The notes under the pieces were generated by a model, which was given only the letters and a program-made list of their open reading frames with translations, was not told the DNA's origin and ran no database searches. A stretch of DNA of 64,000 bases. Source: CAZDET01 sp964504335 (GTDB taxonomy: Bacteria > Bacteroidota > Bacteroidia > Chitinophagales > Saprospiraceae). Positions 17,574 to 26,890 of the stretch are shown one piece after another. The translations under genes were made by a program, and so were the position numbers. Position 1 is the stretch's first letter. Every line of letters begins with the position of its first letter. The DNA lies in the NCBI GenBank assembly GCA_964504335.1, contig CAZDET010000011.1, positions 1-64,000 on the forward strand. Direction: 5' to 3'.

Positions 17574-19061
17574 TTATACTTTATCCGATTTTAATCGATT
17601 GAAAAATCGGCTTTTTATTTGCTGTATCAGCCACATCCCGTGCCTGCCAACTACCCAATTCGGGATCGTTGATATTGTGGTAACGTAAAACAAAAGTGTG
17701 ATAGCCCCCGTCAGAAGTAAAATTAATAAAGAAGGATACCCTTGTAACCTGATACTGTTAACAAATAGGTTGATCCCATTTATGAAAATTGCTAAGAGTA
17801 CAAGCGGCGGAATCATTTCTCTTAGCAAAGAGAAAAACGAAAAATTTGTCTTCCTTTCAATCATGTAGGTAAATGCCGTAAATTGAAACATTATGGCAAA
17901 TAATACGGCGTAACTCACTCCCACTATTCCCCATTTAGCACCTATGAACCCGCCACCTACGACTAACAAGGCATAGGTGAACTGAATTAGCGCATAATAA
18001 TCGGATCGCCCCAGACCAAGCATGAGATTCCCTCCAATTTTGTAGCCGACTCTGAATACCATTCCGATAATTAAAATACGAGAGGGATATTCTGCCTCTA
18101 CCCAGTTCGGGCCCAGAAGAATTAAAATAATTTCCTTTGCAAGCACAAAGCTCAATCCACTTAAAGGGATGATGAATAAAAACAACAATGAATACAGGCG
18201 CTCTACGGCCTTCCTAATTTGCTCAGGAGATTGTTTAATTTTTGAAAAGCTGGAAAAGAGCACTTTCCCCATCACCTTTCCGGCGATACTATTCGGAGCG
18301 TTCATCAGTGCGTACGCTCGGCTGTAAATACCTAACGCACTGGCTCCCAGTAATTTTCCTACTATTAAGTAATCTCCTTTTCGGGCCAGAAAATTGAAAA
18401 TCTTTGCAATGGTGAAGTTCCCGCCAAACGAAAGCAACTCCTTCAGTTTATCGAAGTGAAATCGAATTCGCTTGGGCTGTTCATCTCGGTAAAATAGCAA
18501 TAAGGAATACAAGATGCTCTGAACCAGGTTGGCAGCGACTAGTGCCCACACACCGTAGTTTAACAACGCCAGGGATACCCCTACCAATCCATATCCTACC
18601 AGGTAGGAGAGGATATCCAAACCCGCCATTCTCTTGAATTGGAGATCCCGCTGCAGGATACTGTAGGATACTTGTGCGACCGATTTAAACGGGAATATCC
18701 AGGCCAACGCATCCAACACACGTTCCAAATCAGGCATCTCAAAAAAGGAAGCGATGAAGGGATTAATTAACCAGAACGTGAAAATCAGGACCAGCCCGAA
18801 GAACAGGGAAAAGGTGAAAGCGGTGTTGACATGGCTTTCGTCTAAGGTGTCCAATTGCACCAGAGCCGGACCAACCCCCATCTCGTAAACCATCTCCGTG
18901 AAAACGATAACTACCATGGCAGAGGCTACCAAGCCAAAATCGGACGGAACTAATAGCCGGGCTAAAATGGCCGTAATGAGAACAGCCAGCACCGATTGAA
19001 TACCCGAACTGGATGCCAGCCAAAAAAATCCGCTTATTGTTTTTCTACTTAACGATGCCAT
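17574..19061 (-). CDS. Wzx-like polysaccharide flippase (MOP superfamily)
   Basis: A 495-residue membrane protein with about 12-14 hydrophobic segments and the MOP/WzxC pattern. It opens SLSRKTISGFFWLASSSGIQS, then has IVVFTEMVYEMGVGPALVQ and FGGNFTIAKIFNFLARKGDYLIVGKLLG, a conserved region in colanic-acid-type flippases. It should move the undecaprenol-linked repeat unit across the inner membrane. It follows the beta-helix lipoprotein gene by 18 bases and precedes the sulfotransferase, FkbM and deacetylase genes. Confidence 0.9.
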   Translation of the reverse strand: MASLSRKTISGFFWLASSSGIQSVLAVLITAILARLLVPSDFGLVASAMVVIVFTEMVYEMGVGPALVQLDTLDESHVNTAFTFSLFFGLVLIFTFWLINPFIASFFEMPDLERVLDALAWIFPFKSVAQVSYSILQRDLQFKRMAGLDILSYLVGYGLVGVSLALLNYGVWALVAANLVQSILYSLLLFYRDEQPKRIRFHFDKLKELLSFGGNFTIAKIFNFLARKGDYLIVGKLLGASALGIYSRAYALMNAPNSIAGKVMGKVLFSSFSKIKQSPEQIRKAVERLYSLLFLFIIPLSGLSFVLAKEIILILLGPNWVEAEYPSRILIIGMVFRVGYKIGGNLMLGLGRSDYYALIQFTYALLVVGGGFIGAKWGIVGVSYAVLFAIMFQFTAFTYMIERKTNFSFFSLLREMIPPLVLLAIFINGINLFVNSIRLQGYPSLLILLLTGAITLLFYVTTISTIPNWVVGRHGMWLIQQIKSRFFNRLKSDKV

Positions 19062-19079
19062 GAATTGGCCGGAAGGAGC

Positions 19080-20519
19080 TTAGTTTTTTATTTCCAGCCG
19101 GATGTTTGGCTGCTTCTTTTGGTAAATTGAATTTATCTGATACCTTTCCAGGTTGTCGAAATACCAAATCCCTTTTTCTCTGATTCGCGCCAATTGGGTA
19201 CTATCTAACTTTCCGAAACGATCATCGAAGGTACAGCCGATAAACGCCCCCTGAACATATTGGGCTTCGGAAGAAGAATATTCACTATCGATGATCTGAC
19301 CACCGCGGACCTCTCCTTCTGCCGTAAATCGGTTTTGTACAAATTCTGCTATACAAGGTTTTCCGTATTGTCCTTTCAATTTGATTCCCTTGAGATACCC
19401 TTCCTCATTTGGTACCAACTGCCAGTGGACATTCCGAAATACCGTACCGGGGAGCCTGTTTATCACTTGATGTTGCGGCAATACTCGAAAGGTGCAATCT
19501 TCAAACGTGCCACCGATCTGGTGAAAAGTAGTACTCCCTGTAACCTGGATATCTTTTCCCTCAACGGCTACCGATTGTCCCTTTGACCCCAGGTCCAACC
19601 GCTTGACGGTTACGCCACGCATGGTCCATTCAGCAGGCCCTTCCTGAATCCCTAAATGGGGAGCCTCTTTCCAGTGGTATTCAGAGGATTCCTCCAGTTC
19701 TATTTTATATACAGCGCAATCTTCTATCGAAACATGCTGGGCCGGTGAGCTAAAGGTGATGGTACCCCGTCTGGGGGAGACTCGATTGGAGTCGGAAATA
19801 TTTCTGAACGTGCACCGGCGGATATTTGGCCTGAAGTAGCCCCTACTAACCCATATATCGTCGGCATATCCCCCATTGACGGAATGGATATTTTCGATAC
19901 GGACCTCTTCGAATGCGATATATACTGTTCTTCCACTGAATGGCCCGCTGGTAAGTTGGTATTTGCGGCCTGCAAACCCCAGCATGGCACTGTGTTCGGC
20001 CTCATCCTTTACTTTAATCCCCTGCTGGTGCATATTACAATCGAGCGTGAGGTTTTCGATACTGATCCGACCTCTTACCAGCACGGTGAAGGGATAACTG
20101 GTTCCGTCTTTCTCTTTCCATACGGCCCATTCTGCCGATTGCAGTTCTTTTTCGGTTGGTGGCGCTGGCTCAAAAAAGGCACCGTAGTAGGAATCCATTC
20201 CCTGCCCCGGCACTGCTCCGATCGAGAAATCGGCTCTTTTTAGAATCGTTTCTGCTTTGGATGCACCACGGATTACCAAGTGTTGATCTCCGACCTTGTA
20301 TTTATGGCTTTTTCGGCCGCCAACCAGAAAGGAGCCTGGATTAAGCCGCAGTTCCTGATCCGTATCAATGGCCATTTGAATAGCAGATTCAAACTCGCTA
20401 ACCTGTTGGTTGCCGACCAACTGGAAGGATTTCTGACAACCAACTCCCAGCAACACGAATAGCCACAAACTAACCAGCGTTTGAAGCGAATTCCTTATTT
20501 GGATTGGAACTGGTACCAT
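19080..20519 (-). CDS. Putative lipoprotein with right-handed beta-helix
   Basis: A 479-residue protein with an N-terminal hydrophobic segment ending in FVLLGVGCQK (Cys28), a likely lipoprotein signal. The body has short repeated strands typical of a pectate-lyase-like parallel beta-helix: LVIRGASKAETILKRADF, ISIENLTLDCNMHQQGI, VRIENIHSVNGGYADDIWVSRG, IRRCTFRNISDSNR, VSIEDCAVYKIELEES. Such proteins cleave, epimerise or bind acidic polysaccharides, and AlgG/AlgK-like roles at the cell envelope are known. The first ATG lies inside the end of the BY-kinase gene (25-base overlap) and no later ATG would keep the signal. Function in this locus is not known; a periplasmic glycan-modifying or export-guarding role is inferred. 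Confidence 0.65.
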   Translation of the reverse strand: MVPVPIQIRNSLQTLVSLWLFVLLGVGCQKSFQLVGNQQVSEFESAIQMAIDTDQELRLNPGSFLVGGRKSHKYKVGDQHLVIRGASKAETILKRADFSIGAVPGQGMDSYYGAFFEPAPPTEKELQSAEWAVWKEKDGTSYPFTVLVRGRISIENLTLDCNMHQQGIKVKDEAEHSAMLGFAGRKYQLTSGPFSGRTVYIAFEEVRIENIHSVNGGYADDIWVSRGYFRPNIRRCTFRNISDSNRVSPRRGTITFSSPAQHVSIEDCAVYKIELEESSEYHWKEAPHLGIQEGPAEWTMRGVTVKRLDLGSKGQSVAVEGKDIQVTGSTTFHQIGGTFEDCTFRVLPQHQVINRLPGTVFRNVHWQLVPNEEGYLKGIKLKGQYGKPCIAEFVQNRFTAEGEVRGGQIIDSEYSSSEAQYVQGAFIGCTFDDRFGKLDSTQLARIREKGIWYFDNLERYQINSIYQKKQPNIRLEIKN

Positions 20520-22921
20520 TTCTTTTTTCCACTATTTTCCTCCTCGTAATAACCACCTCCATAGGCAGAAGAATACCCGTAATCGTAATTATATCCGTAA
20601 CCAGTACCCATCCGGACGCCATTGAAAATGATAGCCGGCTTTTTCAGCTTATTGTCTTCATAGAGGCTTTGGATAAGCTGTAGATGCCGGCGCTTAGTCT
20701 GTGCAAAGCGGACCATATACAGAGTGACATCCGTATAATTATTGATAAGAAAGGCGTCGGTTACAACCGAAACCGGGGGTACGTCGATCAAGATATAGTC
20801 AAACCGTTCCCGCAATTCGCTCATCAATTGGCCCAATCGATCACTCATAATCAATTCGGCCGGGTTGGGAGGAATCGGCCCGGCGGGAATGTAAAATAGA
20901 CAATCGGAAACCTGGGCCGGAAAGACAATATCCTCCGATGTGGCCGTGTCTGCTAAATAGTTGGAGATCCCGACACTGCCGGATTCGTCTGTTAGATAGC
21001 GTACTAACTTGGGTTTGCGCATATCCAGGCCAACGAGTACCACCCGTTTACCCGTCAGCGCCAGCGCCATCCCAAGATTGATCGTTGTAAAGCTCTTTCC
21101 CTCTCCTGTCACCGAAGAAGTGACCATAAAAATTTGGGGAGTCCGCTCACCTGCTCCGAGGAAACTCAGATTTGTTCGCACTAGTCGAAACATCTCAGCT
21201 ACAGCCGACCGACTGGACCTATTTACCACCACCGTATCCCTCGAACGAGCGTAGGCAATTGAACCGAGATACGGAACAGTGGTACCCTTTCGGATTTGTT
21301 CTACACTGCGGACGGTGTTGTCTAAAAACTCCCGCAGGGTCAGAAATCCTACCGGGATCATCAATCCAGTCACGAGGGCAAGAAGATAGGTCTGCCGGCG
21401 CTTCGGGTAGACCGGGTCGTTGTAGTATGGCTCTTCAATTACCCGTAGATTTGAAGAAGTAACGGCTCGAGCGATGGCCGTTTCCTCCTTCTTCTGAAGC
21501 AATATTAAGTAGAGCTCTTCTTTAATCTTCTGCTCCCGAGCGATCTCCAATAATCCGCGCTCTTTTCCGGGCAAGGTGCGCACGCTCCGATTGATGTTAT
21601 CGATTCCGGTTTGTAGTCGCGCCTGTTCTGCCTGCAATTCGGAGCGGGTTTCGGTGATCGCCTCTAGTATACTAGCCTTAATGGGAATAAACCGCTTGAG
21701 TAGTGCCTGAGTAGCCGGGTTTTCGGAGGAAGCAGTGTTTTGGAGTGCTTCTCGTCTGAGTACCAATTCATTGTACTGATTAATAAGCTCGCCCAGATCC
21801 AGGTTTTCCAGGGAGAGACTGTAAGGAATTAGTTCATTGGATTTGCGCTCGTCCTGGAGGTAGCGTTCAACATCAGCAACCATCCGCTGCCGACGTTCGA
21901 TCTCCTCCAAACTGGCTACCTTTTGGGCCAGTTCTTCCATTTTTAGTCGAAAATCGGAAGATACCCCACCAATGATATCATTTTGTAGAATAAATACTTC
22001 CGCGCGCTGTTCAATTTTCGAAAGCTCTTGGTTAAGCGAATCGAGTCGTTCGCCCACAAACTCGAGCGTACGGGTGGCTGTGCGGTTTTTATCTTCAATG
22101 GTCTCTTCATTGTAAGTACTCACCACACCGGAGATGATATCCACTGCTTTTTCCGGAACCGGATCGATCAACGAGATTTCAATGAGATCCGCGCCTTTTA
22201 CCTGCCCCACCGACAGGCGGTTAATGTATCGATGAGCGATGTTTTCAAAGCGGGAAAATCGAATCAAGATGGGGTTTCTCGTGTTCCCATTCGCTAAAGA
22301 GGAGGTATCCCGTTCCAGAATAAAACTACCGAAGGGAGTGATACAAGCCTCTCCGAATTCGCAATTGGTATCCAGCTTATCCTCGTATTCCACCCGATAT
22401 CCGACACTATCCAGGGTGACCTCGAATAGTTTTCCAAAGCCATTGCCCTCTATCGCGTAGGTGGTAACGCGTACAGGGCATCTTTCGTCCCGGTAGAGTT
22501 CATCATTTTTGATTCGTCCTCGACTGAAATAGGCCACATCCAACCCGAGTTTAGTCACGGTTTTCAGCATAATGCCCCGAGACTTAATCATTTTCAACTC
22601 GTTGGCAATTTCGGTAGTGGCTTCGGGGTTTCCTAGGCCTGCAATCAGCGATTCAACGGAATTGGACTCGCTGTCTTCGCGAACTAAAATGGTACTTTCT
22701 ACCTGATATCGAACTTCGGCATACCTCAAATAGAAATAGGCGATTGAGCTAGCCAGAACGATGCCGATGACCAGTAAGTACCAGTTTCGCAGGACCCTTC
22801 CGAGCAAAGAATCCAACTCAAGTGTGGCACCACTACCGGTCCCTACACTCCCCGCGGTCTGGATGCTGCTCGCTGCCTCTACTACTCCGTTTGAATCTGT
22901 TTTATGCAATGGTTGCTCCAT
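20495..22921 (-). CDS. Wzc-like polysaccharide co-polymerase / BY-kinase
   Basis: An 808-residue inner-membrane tyrosine autokinase. The N-terminal Wzz domain has membrane spans at about 47-65 and 511-530 with a coiled-coil-rich periplasmic part between them (about 280-480). The cytoplasmic kinase has Walker A TSSVTGEGKSFTT (601-613), Walker A' VVLVGLDMRKPK (627-638) and Walker B YILIDVPP (709-716). A C-terminal tyrosine-rich tail (residues 775-792) holds about nine tyrosines for autophosphorylation. It controls chain length and export together with the Wza-like protein (25146-25967), and is expected to be dephosphorylated by the PHP-type phosphatase (25964-26728). Confidence 0.93.
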   Translation of the reverse strand: MEQPLHKTDSNGVVEAASSIQTAGSVGTGSGATLELDSLLGRVLRNWYLLVIGIVLASSIAYFYLRYAEVRYQVESTILVREDSESNSVESLIAGLGNPEATTEIANELKMIKSRGIMLKTVTKLGLDVAYFSRGRIKNDELYRDERCPVRVTTYAIEGNGFGKLFEVTLDSVGYRVEYEDKLDTNCEFGEACITPFGSFILERDTSSLANGNTRNPILIRFSRFENIAHRYINRLSVGQVKGADLIEISLIDPVPEKAVDIISGVVSTYNEETIEDKNRTATRTLEFVGERLDSLNQELSKIEQRAEVFILQNDIIGGVSSDFRLKMEELAQKVASLEEIERRQRMVADVERYLQDERKSNELIPYSLSLENLDLGELINQYNELVLRREALQNTASSENPATQALLKRFIPIKASILEAITETRSELQAEQARLQTGIDNINRSVRTLPGKERGLLEIAREQKIKEELYLILLQKKEETAIARAVTSSNLRVIEEPYYNDPVYPKRRQTYLLALVTGLMIPVGFLTLREFLDNTVRSVEQIRKGTTVPYLGSIAYARSRDTVVVNRSSRSAVAEMFRLVRTNLSFLGAGERTPQIFMVTSSVTGEGKSFTTINLGMALALTGKRVVLVGLDMRKPKLVRYLTDESGSVGISNYLADTATSEDIVFPAQVSDCLFYIPAGPIPPNPAELIMSDRLGQLMSELRERFDYILIDVPPVSVVTDAFLINNYTDVTLYMVRFAQTKRRHLQLIQSLYEDNKLKKPAIIFNGVRMGTGYGYNYDYGYSSAYGGGYYEEENSGKKKWYQFQSK

Positions 22922-22965
22922 CTAAGCTAGTTCGTTCTCTTGAACCGATTTAACGACTGGGAAGC

Positions 22966-23892
22966 TCAATTAATTGAGTAAAAGCGCCTTAAGTGTCCAA
23001 TTGCACTCTTGCCCATTGCCTCCACGGCCTCCAGGGCATTGCCGCCGATGTGTGGGGTGGTGAATAGATTGGGAATTTCTACCAGCTCTTGGTCGATTGG
23101 TGGTTCGGTGATGTAGGTATCCAGCGCAGCACCGCCGATTTGACCAGTTCTAAGCGCATTCTTCAGGGCGTTTTCGTCTATAATCCCACCCCGGGCCGTG
23201 TTAATAACAATGGCCGTTTGCTTCATCATACACAGCGCATCCTCGTTGATAAGATGTAGGGTTTTTTCGGTTAGAGGGGTGTGAATGGTAATAAAATCGG
23301 CCTGACGGTAGATTTCCTCCTTGGTGGATTTAATGAGCCCGTGCTCCAGGTAGAAATCCGTTTGATCGATGATATCGTTGGCCAGGATGCGGCAATGAAA
23401 GGGCTTCAGCAATCGAACCAGATCCTTCCCGATAAAACCCATTCCAATGATACCGACTGTTTTGCCGGTGAGCTGAAAGCCCCCTGCTTTTTTCCAGGTA
23501 CCGGATTTGAGCAAATTGGAGGTGAAATAAAGGTTGCGGCAGAGCCCCAGCATAAAACCGAGCGTCATTTCCGAGACTGATCGCCGGTTGACGCCCCCAG
23601 TCCATCCGATTTGGATCCCACAGGATTTGCAGTGATCGAGATCGATGTTGTTGAGCCCTACGCCATACTTAGAAATGATCTTCAAATTGGCACACTGCTG
23701 AATAGTTTCGCGGTTCATTTCCTCCAGACCGATGATCAGCGCCTCGGCATCGTGTATATACTGGAGTAAGGCTTCACCTGCAAACCGGGTGCCTTCTAAA
23801 TTCAACTTCACATCCGGGAATAAGCTGCGAATTTCTTTTTGCAAAACCGGATGGCGCGAAAAAGAGGGAGAGGTAACAGCTACTTTGGGCAT
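22966..23892 (-). CDS. D-isomer-specific 2-hydroxyacid dehydrogenase
   Basis: A 308-residue NAD-dependent dehydrogenase of the D-2-hydroxyacid family (SerA/SlcC-like). It has the NAD motif VGIIGMGFIGKDLV and the catalytic arginine in VINTARGGIIDE. The glutamate is in TYITEPP and the histidine in FTTPHIGGNALEA. The regulatory ACT domain of many SerA proteins is absent. It reduces or oxidises a 2-keto/2-hydroxy acid. It is unusual inside an export block, between the BY-kinase and a 4-epimerase. Because the same locus makes phosphosulfolactate, a sulfolactate/sulfopyruvate interconversion is possible (one known sulfolactate dehydrogenase is of this family), but glycerate- or lactate-type substituents fit too. 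Confidence 0.85.
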   Translation of the reverse strand: MPKVAVTSPSFSRHPVLQKEIRSLFPDVKLNLEGTRFAGEALLQYIHDAEALIIGLEEMNRETIQQCANLKIISKYGVGLNNIDLDHCKSCGIQIGWTGGVNRRSVSEMTLGFMLGLCRNLYFTSNLLKSGTWKKAGGFQLTGKTVGIIGMGFIGKDLVRLLKPFHCRILANDIIDQTDFYLEHGLIKSTKEEIYRQADFITIHTPLTEKTLHLINEDALCMMKQTAIVINTARGGIIDENALKNALRTGQIGGAALDTYITEPPIDQELVEIPNLFTTPHIGGNALEAVEAMGKSAIGHLRRFYSIN

Positions 23893-23984
23893 ATCTCTAC
23901 ACTTAATGGTCAGTTAAATTGGATTGTGTATACTAGTTGAAGTCTATCCCAAGGCGAATCTGCGCTATTTTCCATGCCCTTTTA

Positions 23985-25049
23985 TTAGGCGGTAACGGTC
24001 ACGTTGTAATAGGCCATGTACCAATTGATGAAGGCATCGATGCCTGCCTCAATACCCGTACTGGGTTGGTACCCGGTTAACTGCTGGAGTCCTGATACGT
24101 CGGCAGCTGTAGCAGCTACATCTCCGGGCTGCATGGGTAGCATTTCTTTTTGGGCTTTTCGGCCCAGTTTTTCCTCGATGGCTTCGATGAAGTCGAGCAG
24201 CTTGACTGGAGTGCTGTTGCCAATATTATAAAGTGCGTATGGCCCCTTTGAGGAGGCAGGATCAGGCTGCTTTCCAGTCCAACTGTCATTTCCGTGGGGA
24301 GGCCTATCAACTACCCGAACGATGCCCTCTACAATATCTGCCACATAGGTGAAGTCTCTGACCATCTTGCCATTGTTAAATACTTTGATGGGGCGATTCT
24401 TCAAAATGGCCTCTGTAAACAGGAACAAAGCCATATCGGGACGCCCCCAAGGACCGTAGACGGTAAAGAAGCGCAATCCGGTAGTTGGGACCTGAAAAAG
24501 ATGGCTGTAGGTGTGTGCCATCAATTCATTGCTCTTTTTGCTGGCAGCGTAGAGAGAGATGGGATGGTCTACATTATCCGCTGTAGAGAAAGGTAAGGTC
24601 TCGTTTAGTCCGTACACACTGGAGCTTGAAGCATACACCAGGTGGCCAATTCCGAGATGCCGACAAGCCTCCAGTAAATTGAGAAATCCTCCAATGTTAC
24701 TTTTTACGTAGGCATGAGGATGGGTGAGGCTGTATCGTACCCCTGCCTGTGCTGCCAGGTTGACAACTACGTCGAAGCCTTCTGCTTGAAAGAGTCGGTT
24801 GATGCCTTCCTCGTCTTCTAACGTCATTTGGATGAAGCGGTAATTCGCGTGCTTCTCACTAGCGACGAATTGACCGTAGGCGACTTTACTACGATCAATA
24901 CCGGCGTACGCCAGGCGATCGAATTTTAAATTTACATCGTAGTAGTCGTTTATGCAGTCCAGGCCAACGACCTCATCTCCGCGAGCAATCAGTCGATTTG
25001 CGAGATGGAAGCCGATAAATCCTGCCGTACCGGTAACGAGAATTTTCAT
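23985..25049 (-). CDS. UDP-glucuronate 4-epimerase-like SDR (copy 2)
   Basis: A 354-residue extended SDR close to UDP-glucuronate 4-epimerases. Marks are KILVTGTAGFIGFHLA (2-17), the substrate segment INDYYDVNLKFDRL, VNLAAQAGVRYSL, SSSSVYG, the catalytic YAASKKSNELMAHTYSH (YxxxK) and FFTVYGPWGRPDMA. It converts UDP-GlcA to UDP-GalA or acts on a related uronic acid. A close paralogue is at 27422-28516; the two match almost word for word around the active site but differ in the middle and C-terminal parts, so they could serve different sugars or be a duplication. Confidence 0.88.
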   Translation of the reverse strand: MKILVTGTAGFIGFHLANRLIARGDEVVGLDCINDYYDVNLKFDRLAYAGIDRSKVAYGQFVASEKHANYRFIQMTLEDEEGINRLFQAEGFDVVVNLAAQAGVRYSLTHPHAYVKSNIGGFLNLLEACRHLGIGHLVYASSSSVYGLNETLPFSTADNVDHPISLYAASKKSNELMAHTYSHLFQVPTTGLRFFTVYGPWGRPDMALFLFTEAILKNRPIKVFNNGKMVRDFTYVADIVEGIVRVVDRPPHGNDSWTGKQPDPASSKGPYALYNIGNSTPVKLLDFIEAIEEKLGRKAQKEMLPMQPGDVAATAADVSGLQQLTGYQPSTGIEAGIDAFINWYMAYYNVTVTA

Positions 25050-25145
25050 GGAATTGGGAGGTTTGTGGAATGGAAACCGATGAGATGAATAGGGCCATCG
25101 TGGGCCATGCTCTTTGAATACAGATTTAGAGGGCGGATGGAGCCG

Positions 25146-25967
25146 TCATCGGGTCAGGGCAATGATCAGCGTCGCAATGGAAATAATGGCCGCACCATAA
25201 CTAATGACCCGCTGTGCGGGGTCGGCTACAGTGGCCGTGCGCGCCTGCAGGGGCGACACGTAAATGACATCGTTTTGCTGCAGGTAAAAGAACTCGGAGT
25301 CGAAAATTTCATCCGACTGTAGGTCCAATCGTTCGTAAGTGCGCTGCCCATTGGCCTCCCGCATGACTAGGAGGTTGGTTCGATTGGCGTAGATGGTCAG
25401 GTCGCCGGCGTAGCCGAGGGCTTCCAGGAGGGTGACCCGCTTGTTTGTCAGTTGCACCGTTCCGGGATTATTGACTTCTCCGAGTACCGTTACTTTGAAG
25501 TTCAGGAAGCGCATGTTCAGCACGGCGTCGCTCACGTATTCCTTGACGATTTCGGTCAGTTTGCTTTTTGCCGCTTCCAGAGAAAGTCCGGCTACCTGGA
25601 CCCGCCCCACTACCGGAAAATCGATGTAGCCTTCAGCATCCACAAAGTAGCCAGTGAAGAGTTCTAGTTGATTGCCATCCAGGTTTTGCAACTGCTGGTT
25701 TTGGCGCTGCCCGCTTCCATCCAAAATTCCTGGATTGAAGGGTGCCGCTGCCTCCGGTGAAAAGCTGTACACCTCGATGCGCAATAGGTCCTCCGGCTGA
25801 ATCTTTAACTCCATTTGGTTGAGGATGGCCTCGGGGCTCTGACTTTCCAAATCGGTATTGCGGAAGTTGATCAATTCATCGTGCGTGACGCAGCCAGTGC
25901 TGAACAGACCAAGCAGCAGGCAACTCAGCGACAACCAACCAGGAGAATATTTAGGCGCATACTTCAT
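25146..25967 (-). CDS. Wza-like polysaccharide export lipoprotein
   Basis: A 273-residue protein with a lipoprotein signal (LLLGLFSTGCVTH, Cys26). Its polysaccharide-export domain contains IQPEDLLRIEVYSFSPEAA and GYIDFPVVGRVQVAGLSLEAAKSKL, followed by an SLBB domain (VTVLGEVNNPGTVQL, ALGYAGDLTIYANR). A final hydrophobic helix (AAIISIATLIIAL) is at the C-terminus, as in Bacteroidota homologues. It forms the outer-membrane exit channel with the Wzc-like kinase. Its start overlaps the phosphatase stop by four bases. Confidence 0.92.
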   Translation of the reverse strand: MKYAPKYSPGWLSLSCLLLGLFSTGCVTHDELINFRNTDLESQSPEAILNQMELKIQPEDLLRIEVYSFSPEAAAPFNPGILDGSGQRQNQQLQNLDGNQLELFTGYFVDAEGYIDFPVVGRVQVAGLSLEAAKSKLTEIVKEYVSDAVLNMRFLNFKVTVLGEVNNPGTVQLTNKRVTLLEALGYAGDLTIYANRTNLLVMREANGQRTYERLDLQSDEIFDSEFFYLQQNDVIYVSPLQARTATVADPAQRVISYGAAIISIATLIIALTR

Positions 25968-26728
25968 CGGGAGGGTGTCGTTTCTTTAGATCGCTCGGAG
26001 GGAAGTTGCTGATTTAGTAAGGTCGCCTTTTCCAGCATGCGCATGGTGCGGGAGGCATGCAGGAGGGCCTGCAAGCGCTCCAGGTGCTGTGCATGGTGGC
26101 AATCCGACCCCACCAAATCTACGAGCTCCTTCTTGAATAGTTGATGAGCAAATTGCTTAATCGGTATTCCATAGTAGCCGTCCAAACTGAGCAGATTCAC
26201 CTGCAGTTCAATGCCGCGCTCCCGCAGGCTTTCCAGCCGCTCGATCTCCGGGCGCAGGTACAGGTAGCGCTCCGGGTGGGCCAACACGGGTTTATAGCCG
26301 AGGGTTTGCAATTTAAACAGAGTAGCTTCCCAGCCCGGGGGCTCTCCAACCATACTTAACTCCACCAATACCCGATTGCCGGGCAGGGTGCGCAAGGGGG
26401 CGCGTGCTTCCACTAGTTGTAGAAATTGCTCGTCGATGTGGTACTCCGCCCCTGCCTCGATCCGGACGTCCAGTTTGGCTTTGCGCACCGCTTTCTGCAC
26501 CTGTTGCAGCGCCGCTTCGATGGTATCGTAGGTATTCGGGTAGAAATCCGCCATTACATGGGGGGTGGCAACGAGCCGGCGGTAGCCCAGCGCCTGTAAT
26601 CCACGAATCAGCTCCAGGCTGGTGTCGATGTCGGGGGCTCCATCGTCGATGCCGGGCAAGATGTGGCTGTGCACGTCGGTGTGCAGGAAGGAAAGATCGG
26701 TCGGTGTTTTTTGAAAGAATCGAATCAT
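25964..26728 (-). CDS. CpsB/YwqE-type protein-tyrosine phosphatase (PHP domain)
   Basis: A 254-residue PHP-domain metallophosphatase. The metal sites are visible in LHTDVHSHILPGIDDGAPD (about 15-33), VATPHVM, EAGAEYHID, VLAHPERY and DLVGSDCHHAQHLERL. These enzymes remove phosphate from the tyrosine cluster of BY-kinases and so govern polymer length and export. The Firmicutes-type CpsB form is used here in place of the Wzb low-molecular-weight phosphatase of proteobacteria, as is usual in Bacteroidota. It overlaps the Wza-like gene by four bases, so phosphatase and channel are coupled. Confidence 0.92.
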   Translation of the reverse strand: MIRFFQKTPTDLSFLHTDVHSHILPGIDDGAPDIDTSLELIRGLQALGYRRLVATPHVMADFYPNTYDTIEAALQQVQKAVRKAKLDVRIEAGAEYHIDEQFLQLVEARAPLRTLPGNRVLVELSMVGEPPGWEATLFKLQTLGYKPVLAHPERYLYLRPEIERLESLRERGIELQVNLLSLDGYYGIPIKQFAHQLFKKELVDLVGSDCHHAQHLERLQALLHASRTMRMLEKATLLNQQLPSERSKETTPSR

Positions 26729-26809
26729 GGATTTTTTTGGTGGGGTTTATCTTTTGTATACGGAGTTTTAGTGAAGAAGGTTTAGTTATTGCTGGGTTGT
26801 GTGTTCTTA

Positions 26810-26882
26810 AGGTGAATGGGTGAAGTACTGCGTCATTTCATTCGCAGGGGTGAAATCTTACCCGACGTCGGGCAAGGGTGAA
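26810..26882. repeat. Word tract, GGTGAA type, left flank of four-helix-bundle gene
   Basis: The word GGTGAA occurs at 26811, 26819, 26849 and 26877; the first two are exactly eight bases apart. A perfect 12-base palindrome CCCGACGTCGGG lies at 26861-26872. The reverse-complement word (TTCACC) returns on the other side of the small gene at 26891-27214, see 27281-27352. Confidence 0.55.
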
Positions 26883-26890
26883 ACGTTTTT

